A DNA stretch of 5,777 nucleotides from positions 1-5,777 of the forward strand of contig CACYHM010000111.1 of NCBI GenBank assembly GCA_902774195.1, read 5' to 3'. A model generated the notes under the pieces. It did not search any database, was not told the DNA's origin, and saw nothing but the letters and a program-made list of their open reading frames with translations. Position numbers and translations under genes: made by a program. This document shows, in pieces, positions 1 to 5,777 of this stretch; within the stretch, counting starts at the first letter, position 1, and each line of letters begins with the position of its first letter. Origin of the DNA: an uncultured Eubacteriales bacterium. GTDB taxonomy: Bacteria; Bacillota_A; Clostridia; Peptostreptococcales; Anaerovoracaceae.

Positions 1-606
1 CTGCTCACGGGAGTCGATGTGGAGCTCACTGACAGAGGTTTCGTCAAGGCCGATCCTCTCACATACCAGACGAGCGAGCCTGACATCTTTGCAGGCGGCG
101 ACATCTACACTGGACAGAAGTTCTGCATCGATGCCATCGCAGCCGGCAAGGAGGCCTCGGTATCCATCAACCGCTTCGTATGGCCGGGACACAGTCTGAC
201 TCTGGCCAGAGACAGAAGAGAGTTCACCGCTCTCGACAAGAGCGACCTCGATTTCGATCATATCAGCTGGGACAACATCAAGCGTCAGGTGCCGGGGATC
301 GACAAGTCAAAAGCCGGTTCAAAGCATAACGAGAGCCTGACCTTCACGGAAGAGCAGCTCAAGGCCGAGACCGAGCGCTGCCTCGGATGCGGAGCGACCG
401 TGGTCGATCAGAACAAGTGCTTCGGATGCGGAGTCTGCACGACAAGGTGCAAGTTCGACGCTATCCATCTGATAAAGAAATTCGACGAGCCGATCCACTC
501 GATCCGCTTCCGCTCGAAGTTCGTTGAGAACTACCGCAGGCAGCGCGACATGAAGATCGCCGTCAGAAAGTTCAGAGAAGAAGAAAACAAGCAGTTTTCC
601 AGGTAG
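1..606 (+). CDS. FAD/NAD(P)-dependent oxidoreductase with C-terminal ferredoxin-like Fe-S region (5' truncated)
   Basis: The reading frame is open from base 1, so the gene begins upstream; 201 residues of its C-terminus are present, ending at TAG 604-606. The stretch PDIFAGGD followed by AIAAGKEAS (about codons 28-55) is the final FAD-contacting motif of pyridine nucleotide-disulfide oxidoreductases, including the small subunit of glutamate synthase and related electron-bifurcating or NADPH-dependent enzymes. Further on, six cysteines at codons starting 379, 388, 418, 427, 436 and 448 have spacing C-x2-C-x9-C-x2-C-x2-C-x3-C; the last four match a 4Fe-4S ferredoxin site and the first pair may help ligate a second cluster. 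The tail is basic and probably helical. The protein is likely cytosolic and moves electrons between NAD(P)H, FAD and Fe-S centres. The substrate cannot be told because the catalytic N-terminal part lies outside the window. The family call is firm; the reaction is not. Confidence 0.85.
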   Translation: MLTGVDVELTDRGFVKADPLTYQTSEPDIFAGGDIYTGQKFCIDAIAAGKEASVSINRFVWPGHSLTLARDRREFTALDKSDLDFDHISWDNIKRQVPGIDKSKAGSKHNESLTFTEEQLKAETERCLGCGATVVDQNKCFGCGVCTTRCKFDAIHLIKKFDEPIHSIRFRSKFVENYRRQRDMKIAVRKFREEENKQFSR

Positions 607-615
607 AAAAGAAAC

Positions 616-620
616 GGGAG
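616..620 (+). promoter_or_regulatory. Ribosome binding site for the SpoIIE-type phosphatase gene
   Basis: GGGAG lies 7 nt before the GTG at 628, the best Shine-Dalgarno match in this gap and the reason for choosing a GTG start. A second GTG at 634 would be 13 nt away. ATGs at 664 and 667 have no comparable site and would trim the first residues before membrane helix 1. The whole gap between genes is only 607-627; no promoter or terminator fits in it. Confidence 0.65.
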
Positions 621-627
621 AAACAGA

Positions 628-2748
628 GTGATAGTGACCGGAAACCTTGCTTCAAGGCTCATAATGATGCTGAGAATGTCGATACACACGGCTGCATATG
701 TCATCGTGACGCTATTGGTGTTCAGGTATTACAAAAACAAGGAGCTGACTACGCGCGACAGGGTCGTGATCGGTATCATTTTCGGATGCTGCTCGATCGC
801 TTCGACTCATTTCGGTGTCAACTTCGGTACCATGATCCTCAATGTAAGGGATATCGGACCGATGTCGGCGGGCATGTTCTTTGACCCTGTTTCCGGCGTC
901 ATAGCGGGTATCATAGGCGCCTTTGAGCGCTACATCGCCGGAGAATACTTCAAAGTAGGGGAATTCACGACGATCGCCTGCAGCCTGTCGACCTGCCTCG
1001 CCGGATTCTTTGCAGCCTTCCTCAACATGTATCTCTTCAAGGGAAAGAAGCCATCGCTGGCCTACTCTTTCTTCATGGGATGCGTCATCGAGGTCTTCCA
1101 CATGTACATGGTGCTCGTAAGCAACAGGGACGATGTGGCTATGGCATTCACTGTGGTGAGGATATGCGCATTGCCGATGATACTGTTCACCGGTCTCGGC
1201 CTTATGGTGTCCTCGATCCTGATCAAGGTCATGAGCGGGGAATGGCACAATCCGTTCGTACGGCCTGAAGGCGATAAAGTAACAGTATCTCACCGCTTCC
1301 AGGTATGGCTTTTCGGTGTGACCGCTGTTGTGCTGCTGATGAATTTCTGGTTCAACTATTCCCTGCAGACATTCTCTGCCGAGCAGAACGCAAGGCTCGA
1401 GATGGAGATCGCACAGGTATATACCGACTATAATTACGAAATGTACAAGGAAAACGGCCTTGACCTTTCAAAAATGGAGATATATATCGCCAACGACGGA
1501 GCCTTCGTGATAGTGGATGAATCGGGCAACGCGATCTCTGGCTTCCGCGACTGGGCTGCTTTAAAAGAGACGCTCGATGCTGCTGAGGAGCATAAGGACG
1601 CAGATTACTTTGACGTGAAAACGGAATATGGTGAATGGATGTGCAAGGTAGCGCAATTGGCATCAGATCCGGACAAGAGGCTTATCATAGTCATGCCGTA
1701 CGATACCATATACCTGTCACGTGATGCTCAGGCATATGAGACCTTACTCGCTGACATTCTGGTATTCACGGTCATATACGTGCTTATTTCGGTGCTTGTA
1801 CAGAGCCTCGTGGTGGACAATCTCATAAAGGTCAATGAGTCTCTCAACAAGATCACAGAAGGAGACCTCGACGAGAAGGTCAGCGTATACAACTCATCGG
1901 AATTCGCTTCGCTTTCGGATGACATCAATCTGACGGTGGATGCCCTGAAGGGATATATCGAGGCGGCCGAGAAGAGGATAGAGCAGGAGCTCATGCTGGC
2001 AAGGACCATACAGGCGTCTGCGCTCCCTAAGAACTTCGATTTCAACAACGATGCATTCGAACTCTTTGCGACAATGGATCCGGCGAAGGAAGTCGGAGGG
2101 GACTTCTATGACTTCTTCTTTATCGACTCATACAGGATGGCTCTTGTCATAGCGGATGTGTCGGGCAAGGGCATACCGGCCTCGCTCTTCATGATGCGCA
2201 GCAAGACAGCGATCCGGGGCCTTACCGAGAGCGGCTACGATCCGGGTGAGATGCTCGTGAGAGTAAACAACGAGCTTTGCAACAACAACGAGGCCAGCAT
2301 GTTCGTTACGGTGTGGATAGGCATAGTCGATCTTAAGACCGGAGACATACGCTGTGCCAATGCGGGTCATGAGTATCCTGCTGTAAGAAGGAGTTCGGGA
2401 GCATTCGAATCGTTCAAGGACAAGCATGGCCTGCCTCTCGGATGCATGGAGGATATGAAGTACAGAGAATACGACATCCATCTCGATCCGGGCGATACCC
2501 TCTTCGTATATACGGACGGTGTACCTGAGGCTATCAATGTCGAAGAGGAACAGTACGGCGAAGAGCGCATGCTCAAGGCACTCAGCAGGAACAAAAAAGC
2601 TTCTATGAAGAAACTTCTTCATGCATTGAAAAGGGATCAGGACGGGTTCGTCGGCGAAGCCGATCAGTTCGACGATATAACTATGCTCGGCTTCCGATTT
2701 AACGGTATGCAGGAAGAGCCGGAAGAAAAGGCTCCTGAACAAAGCTGA
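628..2748 (+). CDS. Membrane receptor PP2C/SpoIIE-family serine/threonine phosphatase with LytS-type 5TMR sensor and HAMP-like linker
   Basis: This 706-residue protein is a complete transmembrane receptor phosphatase. Residues about 14-200 are hydrophobic helices carrying the 5TMR-LYT signature: N72-V-R-D75, P78, then a glycine-rich G-x3-G stretch ending in ERY. A further helix at about 225-243 leads into an extracytoplasmic domain (about 244-372, possibly Cache-like), a helix at 374-396, and a HAMP-like linker plus coiled coil (about 397-465). The linker ends in the LARTIQASALP motif typical of SpoIIE/RsbU-type phosphatases. The PP2C domain (about 466-692) keeps the metal-binding aspartates: GGDFYD (D492, D495), ADVSGKG (D510), YTDG (D630) and DQFDD (D682, D683), so it should be active. 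Family members dephosphorylate anti-anti-sigma STAS proteins in partner-switching pathways; no STAS or anti-sigma gene is in the window, so the target is unknown. It sits 21 nt after the oxidoreductase and 2 nt before the next gene, suggesting an operon. The ligand is unknown. Confidence 0.9.
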   Translation: MIVTGNLASRLIMMLRMSIHTAAYVIVTLLVFRYYKNKELTTRDRVVIGIIFGCCSIASTHFGVNFGTMILNVRDIGPMSAGMFFDPVSGVIAGIIGAFERYIAGEYFKVGEFTTIACSLSTCLAGFFAAFLNMYLFKGKKPSLAYSFFMGCVIEVFHMYMVLVSNRDDVAMAFTVVRICALPMILFTGLGLMVSSILIKVMSGEWHNPFVRPEGDKVTVSHRFQVWLFGVTAVVLLMNFWFNYSLQTFSAEQNARLEMEIAQVYTDYNYEMYKENGLDLSKMEIYIANDGAFVIVDESGNAISGFRDWAALKETLDAAEEHKDADYFDVKTEYGEWMCKVAQLASDPDKRLIIVMPYDTIYLSRDAQAYETLLADILVFTVIYVLISVLVQSLVVDNLIKVNESLNKITEGDLDEKVSVYNSSEFASLSDDINLTVDALKGYIEAAEKRIEQELMLARTIQASALPKNFDFNNDAFELFATMDPAKEVGGDFYDFFFIDSYRMALVIADVSGKGIPASLFMMRSKTAIRGLTESGYDPGEMLVRVNNELCNNNEASMFVTVWIGIVDLKTGDIRCANAGHEYPAVRRSSGAFESFKDKHGLPLGCMEDMKYREYDIHLDPGDTLFVYTDGVPEAINVEEEQYGEERMLKALSRNKKASMKKLLHALKRDQDGFVGEADQFDDITMLGFRFNGMQEEPEEKAPEQS

Positions 2749-2750
2749 AG

Positions 2751-4550
2751 ATGATGAGTAAAACAGTTCACAAAAGATTCAAAAGGATAGCCGTGCTTTT
2801 GATGTGCGCGGCTTTTGTATTTGCGGCCCTTCCGCCGCTTGAAGCCGGCGCCGCCTCCAAGGGGAAAACGGTGCGTGTGGGATGGTATGAATCGTCATTC
2901 AACACGAAAGATGATGCCGGGCGCCGCTCCGGATACGCGTACGAATACCAGATGAAAGTCGCGGCATACACCGGCTGGAACTACGAATACGTCGAGGGCA
3001 GCTGGTCCGATCTCATGGATATGCTGAAGAAGGGCGAGATAGACATGATGAGCGATGTTTCGTTTACCGACGAACGCGCTTCGCAGATGCTCTTCCCTGA
3101 TCTTCCGATGGGCTCGGAGGTATATTACATTTTCACATCTCCCGCCAATAAGGAGATAAGGTCCGACGACTATTCGACCCTGAACGGAAAGAAGATAGGG
3201 ATCAACAAGGGAAGCATACAGGAGGGATTCTACCGCGAGTGGGCCTCTCAGCACGGTGTGGATGCCGAGGTGGTCGAGCTGACCACCAAAGAAGAAGACT
3301 CGATCAGCATGCTGCAGAGAGGCGAGCTCGATGCGTATATCACGCCTGACGCTTTCAGCGATCCCGAGAAGCTTGTGCCGGTCTGCAAGATCGGCTCCTC
3401 GGATTTCTTCTTTGTCGTATGCAACGGCCGCGAAGACCTGCTGGGCGAGCTCAATGCGGCGATGGGAAGCATACAGGACGAGAACCGCTACTATAACCAG
3501 CAGATGTCCGACAAATACGTCATCAGAGCGGGGGTCAATACCTTTCTGAACGCTGATGAGAAAAAATGGCTCGGCAGACACGGAACAGTAAGAGTGGGCT
3601 ATCAGGACAATTACCTGGCGTTCTGCGCCAAAGATCCCGAGACAGGTGAGCTCACCGGCGCTCTCAGGGATTATCTGGACTACGCGTCTGACGGCTTCGG
3701 CAACGCTCACATGGATTACTCGGCGACAGCCTATCCGACGGCAGCTGAGGCGCTGGACGCTCTGAACAGAGGCGAGGTCGACTGCGTCTTCCCTGCAAAT
3801 CTGAGCAGCTACGACGGAGAGAAAAAGAAGATCGTCATGACTCCGCCGATGATAACCACGGATGTGCTGGCGGTGGTCAGGCAGGCCGACCGCGAGGGAT
3901 TCAAAGACAAAAAGCACGTGGTGGTTGCCGTCAACGAGGGCAACCCGAACTATGACGCTTTTCTCAAGGACAATTATCCGGAATGGAGAGCTGTCTACTA
4001 TCCGGACACCGGCAAGTGCCTCAGGGCGGTGGCTGACGGAGTGGCGGACTGCGTGCTCATCAGCAACTATCGCTACAGCAACCTGTCGAGGGACTGCGAA
4101 AGACTCGGACTCACTACCATCGATACCGGAGCGGGCGTGGAGTACTGCTTCGCTGTGAACAACGGAGACAAGGAACTTTACTCGATACTCACAAAGATCA
4201 CCGGTCTGGTGCCGAGATCCACGATCAGCACTGACCTGTCATACTACCTGACTGAAGACGCCAAGTCGACCTTCGGGGACTTTATCAGAAGCAATCTGCA
4301 GATATTCCTGATCGTGCTGATGCTGATCACGGCAGTGATCGCGGCGCTGATGGTAAAAAGCCGGAAAGCCGAGAAGAAGGCAAAAGAACTCATATCCGCT
4401 ACAGAAACGGACAGCCTTACAGGCCTGTACAACAGGGACTTCTTCCTCCAGTATGCAAGCCGCATGCACAGCGATCATCCGGACATGGCCATGGATGCCA
4501 TAGTATGCAATATCGAGCAGTTCCAATCGCTTCGGAGAACGGCGGCATAG
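2751..4550 (+). CDS. N-terminal fragment of SBP-GGDEF-EAL c-di-GMP receptor: two SBP_bac_3 domains, membrane helix, start of GGDEF
   Basis: This frame gives 599 residues. A signal peptide is clear: basic n-region (KRFKR), hydrophobic core (about 13-27) and AGA before a likely cut after residue 34. Two periplasmic-binding-protein (SBP_bac_3) domains follow, at about 40-258 and 279-495, each opening with a T-V-R-V-G strand. They are joined by a linker with NADEKKWL, like the tandem Venus-flytrap domains of BvgS-type receptors. One helix (518-535) crosses the membrane, a charged KSRKAEKKAKE segment follows, and the GGDEF fold begins at T553 with TDSLTGLYNR. After about residue 594 the frame leaves family-like sequence (LRRTAA) and stops, so the signalling output is lost from this product. 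In the family, such domains bind amino acids or other small solutes outside the membrane. The start is one of two adjacent ATGs (2751 or 2754), 2 nt after the previous stop with only a weak Shine-Dalgarno, so translation is probably coupled. Best read as the 5' half of a broken gene continuing at about 4529-5599. Confidence 0.85.
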   Translation: MMSKTVHKRFKRIAVLLMCAAFVFAALPPLEAGAASKGKTVRVGWYESSFNTKDDAGRRSGYAYEYQMKVAAYTGWNYEYVEGSWSDLMDMLKKGEIDMMSDVSFTDERASQMLFPDLPMGSEVYYIFTSPANKEIRSDDYSTLNGKKIGINKGSIQEGFYREWASQHGVDAEVVELTTKEEDSISMLQRGELDAYITPDAFSDPEKLVPVCKIGSSDFFFVVCNGREDLLGELNAAMGSIQDENRYYNQQMSDKYVIRAGVNTFLNADEKKWLGRHGTVRVGYQDNYLAFCAKDPETGELTGALRDYLDYASDGFGNAHMDYSATAYPTAAEALDALNRGEVDCVFPANLSSYDGEKKKIVMTPPMITTDVLAVVRQADREGFKDKKHVVVAVNEGNPNYDAFLKDNYPEWRAVYYPDTGKCLRAVADGVADCVLISNYRYSNLSRDCERLGLTTIDTGAGVEYCFAVNNGDKELYSILTKITGLVPRSTISTDLSYYLTEDAKSTFGDFIRSNLQIFLIVLMLITAVIAALMVKSRKAEKKAKELISATETDSLTGLYNRDFFLQYASRMHSDHPDMAMDAIVCNIEQFQSLRRTAA

Positions 4551-5599
4551 CAGGCAGGTTCGGTGCGGACCGCTTCGACATATTCTGCAGACATATAGGT
4601 GATCATCAGGCGGTATACGACCGCCTGCAGGGCGTGCTCGATGAACTCTCCGGAAGAGCTGCCATACGTCTGAGGATGGGCGTGATGCAGTCGCAGCCTG
4701 AACTGGACACGGTAGAGATCTTCGATATGGCGAGGACGGCCTGCAGCATGTCGCGCGGACACTTCAAAGAGCATCTAATCGTATTCGACGACAAGGTCCG
4801 CGAGCGCGAGGAACACGAACAGCGTCTGCTGAACGACTACAGGCGCGCGCTGGACGGATTCGAATTCGAGGTCTATAAGTACAGCATACAGGGGAAAACA
4901 CCGAAGCTCCAGAGCGCTGAGGCCCTGGTGCGCTGGCGCCATCCGGAGTTCGGCATGATACCGCCTGACGAATTCATCCCTCTGCTCGAGAGGAACGGAA
5001 AGATAAGCGAGCTGGACAGGTACGTATGGAACGAAGCGGCTAGACAGATCGTGCGCTGGAAAGAGATGTACGGAAAGACTTTGCCGGTATCGGTCAACCT
5101 GTCCAGGGTGGACGTCTTCGATCCGTCGCTCGAGGATACTCTCGAAGAGATACTTGCGATCAACGGACTGGACCACAGTGCGATCATGCTCGAAGTGACG
5201 GAATCGGCATATACCGAAGACTCGGATCAGGTCATAAAGGTCGTAAAAAGCCTGCGCGACAGGGGATACGAAGTCGAGATGGACGACTTCGGCACAGGCT
5301 GTTCCTCGCTCAGCATGCTGTCGGAGATGCCTGTCGATGTGATTAAGATGGACAGGAACTTCGTCAGGAACATGGAACACGACGAAAAGGACGCGATGCT
5401 CGTGACTCTCATACTCGACATAGCAAAGCAGCTGAGCATTCCTGTCGTTGCCGAGGGCGTCGAGACAAAGACGCAGCTTGACATGCTCAAAAAGATGGGA
5501 TGCGACGTGGCGCAGGGGTATTACTTCTCGCGCCCGCTGTCGGCGGCGGAGTTCGAGAACAGGATTATACAGGAAAGTCTCGGGAGGAAAAAGAACTGA
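4505..5599 (+). CDS. C-terminal fragment of the same receptor: end of degenerate GGDEF plus complete EAL phosphodiesterase domain
   Basis: Numbering from the ATG at 4505, the first eight or so residues resemble nothing in the family; family-like sequence starts near codon 4529. The GGDEF signature appears as RFGADRF (codons 4556-4574), with GADRF in place of GGDEF, so cyclase activity is not expected. The EAL domain spans about 115-360 and keeps the residues known to bind metal and c-di-GMP: E139 in EALVRW, N198 in SVNLSR, E230 and E233 in LEVTES, D260 and D261 in DDFGTG, K281, E317 in AEGVET and Q337 before GYYFSRP. This matches active c-di-GMP-specific phosphodiesterases, which cut c-di-GMP to pGpG. 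The ATG at 4505 has no convincing ribosome site and lies 46 nt inside the previous frame, so it is probably not an evolved start. If made alone, the product would be a soluble EAL protein without its sensor. Its stop TGA overlaps the ATG of the next gene by one base. Confidence 0.82.
   Translation: MQYRAVPIASENGGIAGRFGADRFDIFCRHIGDHQAVYDRLQGVLDELSGRAAIRLRMGVMQSQPELDTVEIFDMARTACSMSRGHFKEHLIVFDDKVREREEHEQRLLNDYRRALDGFEFEVYKYSIQGKTPKLQSAEALVRWRHPEFGMIPPDEFIPLLERNGKISELDRYVWNEAARQIVRWKEMYGKTLPVSVNLSRVDVFDPSLEDTLEEILAINGLDHSAIMLEVTESAYTEDSDQVIKVVKSLRDRGYEVEMDDFGTGCSSLSMLSEMPVDVIKMDRNFVRNMEHDEKDAMLVTLILDIAKQLSIPVVAEGVETKTQLDMLKKMGCDVAQGYYFSRPLSAAEFENRIIQESLGRKKN
4527..4540 (+). other. Probable deletion and frame-change junction inside the GGDEF domain
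   Basis: Upstream, frame 3 reads family-like sequence to about the EQFQSL codons (4515-4532), equivalent to the DxDxFKxxN strand of GGDEF domains. Downstream, frame 2 becomes family-like from about SENGGIAGR (4532 on), directly before the GGDEF-position motif. Compared with PleD as I recall it, about 22-25 residues between these points (the ND-x-x-G-H-x-x-GD helix) are absent. Rejoining frame 3 to frame 2 requires missing DNA whose length leaves remainder 1 when divided by 3. This fits a deletion of roughly 65-80 nt, not a single-base slip. The exact breakpoints cannot be set from one sequence. Confidence 0.7.
5582..5587 (+). promoter_or_regulatory. Ribosome binding site for the downstream membrane sensor gene
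   Basis: GGGAGG lies 11 nt before the ATG at 5599, inside the last codons of the EAL fragment. With the TGATG stop-start overlap this supports translation of the downstream gene and its operon link to the EAL gene. The spacing is slightly long but within the usual range. Confidence 0.6.
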
Positions 5600-5777
5600 T
5601 GCATTCTCTCAGATCAAGGATCACATTGCTTACGATATGCGTTCTTATCGCTGCCGTCGGGATAGTCACGACGCTCAGCGTGCTTTTCATGATCAAAAGC
5701 GAGAAGCGCGAGGGCGAGCAGACGCTTCTGCTGATGTGCGAGACGGGAGAGCGGAACCTCGACTACTACTTCAACAG
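5599..5777 (+). CDS. N-terminus of a membrane-anchored sensor protein (3' truncated)
   Basis: An ATG overlapping the previous stop by one base opens a frame that runs off the window end; 59 residues are visible. They begin with a short basic segment (MHSLRSR) and a single hydrophobic helix at about residues 8-32 (ITLLTICVLIAAVGIVTTLS and following). A charged stretch comes next (KSEKREGEQ), then a helical segment with LLLMCETGERNLDYYFN. This pattern of inner-membrane helix followed by an extracytoplasmic helix is typical of the start of Cache-type sensors attached to GGDEF, histidine kinase or chemoreceptor outputs. The T-G-E-x-N-L-D-x-Y-F wording is reminiscent of clostridial GGDEF-linked sensors, but that is from memory. 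The output domain is outside the window, so only 'membrane sensor' is safe. It is probably co-transcribed with the EAL gene. Confidence 0.65.
   Translation, partial: MHSLRSRITLLTICVLIAAVGIVTTLSVLFMIKSEKREGEQTLLLMCETGERNLDYYFN

Noticed and set aside
607..627. A promoter or terminator between the oxidoreductase and the phosphatase genes
   Set aside because: The gap is 21 nt, with no inverted repeat, T-run or -35/-10 pair; only the ribosome binding site is supported.
2128..2742. A 204-codon open frame on the minus strand
   Set aside because: It is antisense to the PP2C domain, whose catalytic motifs fix the + strand as coding; no ribosome site or family resemblance is seen.
2895..3917. A 340-codon open frame on the minus strand
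   Set aside because: It lies opposite the SBP domains, which are clearly coding on the + strand. Its translation has no recognisable motif, and long antisense frames are expected with this codon use.
3862..4158. A 98-codon + strand frame inside the SBP gene
   Set aside because: It is out of frame with the SBP domain, its product is of low-complexity Arg/Thr/Ser composition, and it has no start signal.
4505..4550. Programmed ribosomal frameshifting or a planned overlap joining the two halves
   Set aside because: No slippery heptamer is seen at the seam, and frameshifting would not supply the missing GGDEF core residues. The ATG at 4505 also lacks a ribosome site, so a deletion or artefact explains the data better.
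1..5777. CRISPR arrays, insertion sequences, tRNA/rRNA genes or phage genes
   Set aside because: No regularly spaced repeats, transposase or integrase motifs, terminal inverted repeats or cloverleaf-like sequence were seen; the window is almost fully covered by four signalling or redox gene regions.

Overview
The window reads as a moderately GC-rich, tightly packed piece of bacterial chromosome, most likely from an anaerobic member of the Bacillota (class Clostridia). The basis is the combination of a ferredoxin-fused FAD oxidoreductase, a LytS-type membrane sensor joined to a SpoIIE-type phosphatase, and a two-binding-domain SBP/GGDEF/EAL receptor, all common in that group. Heavy use of AGA/AGG arginine and ATA isoleucine codons alongside GC-rich third positions fits. 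Genus cannot be given from sequence alone.

Layout, all on the + strand. Positions 1-606: C-terminal part of an FAD/NAD(P)-dependent oxidoreductase ending in a six-cysteine iron-sulfur region. Positions 628-2748: a complete 706-residue membrane receptor with a 5TMR-LYT sensor, an extracytoplasmic domain, a HAMP-like linker and a PP2C/SpoIIE serine/threonine phosphatase. Positions 2751-5599: one ancestral gene for a secreted-domain c-di-GMP receptor (signal peptide, two SBP_bac_3 domains, membrane helix, GGDEF, EAL), now broken into two frames inside the GGDEF domain near 4527-4540. Positions 5599-5777: start of another membrane sensor protein, cut by the window end. Gaps are 21 nt, 2 nt and a 1-nt overlap, so the genes look like one transcription unit. 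No RNA gene, mobile element, repeat array, promoter or terminator is visible, and there is no gene-free stretch over 25 nt.

The three signalling genes together form a membrane input cluster. One receptor would report through protein dephosphorylation (partner switching of anti-anti-sigma-type STAS proteins is the usual role of this family). One would report an extracellular small solute to c-di-GMP breakdown: its EAL site is complete, while its GGDEF signature is degenerate. The third is unresolved. The most notable point is the break in the SBP-GGDEF-EAL gene. It is not a simple one-base frameshift: about 22-25 codons of the GGDEF core also appear to be missing, so it is either a real deletion that separates sensing from output or an assembly/sequencing error. 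I do not see a clearly new kind of system here.
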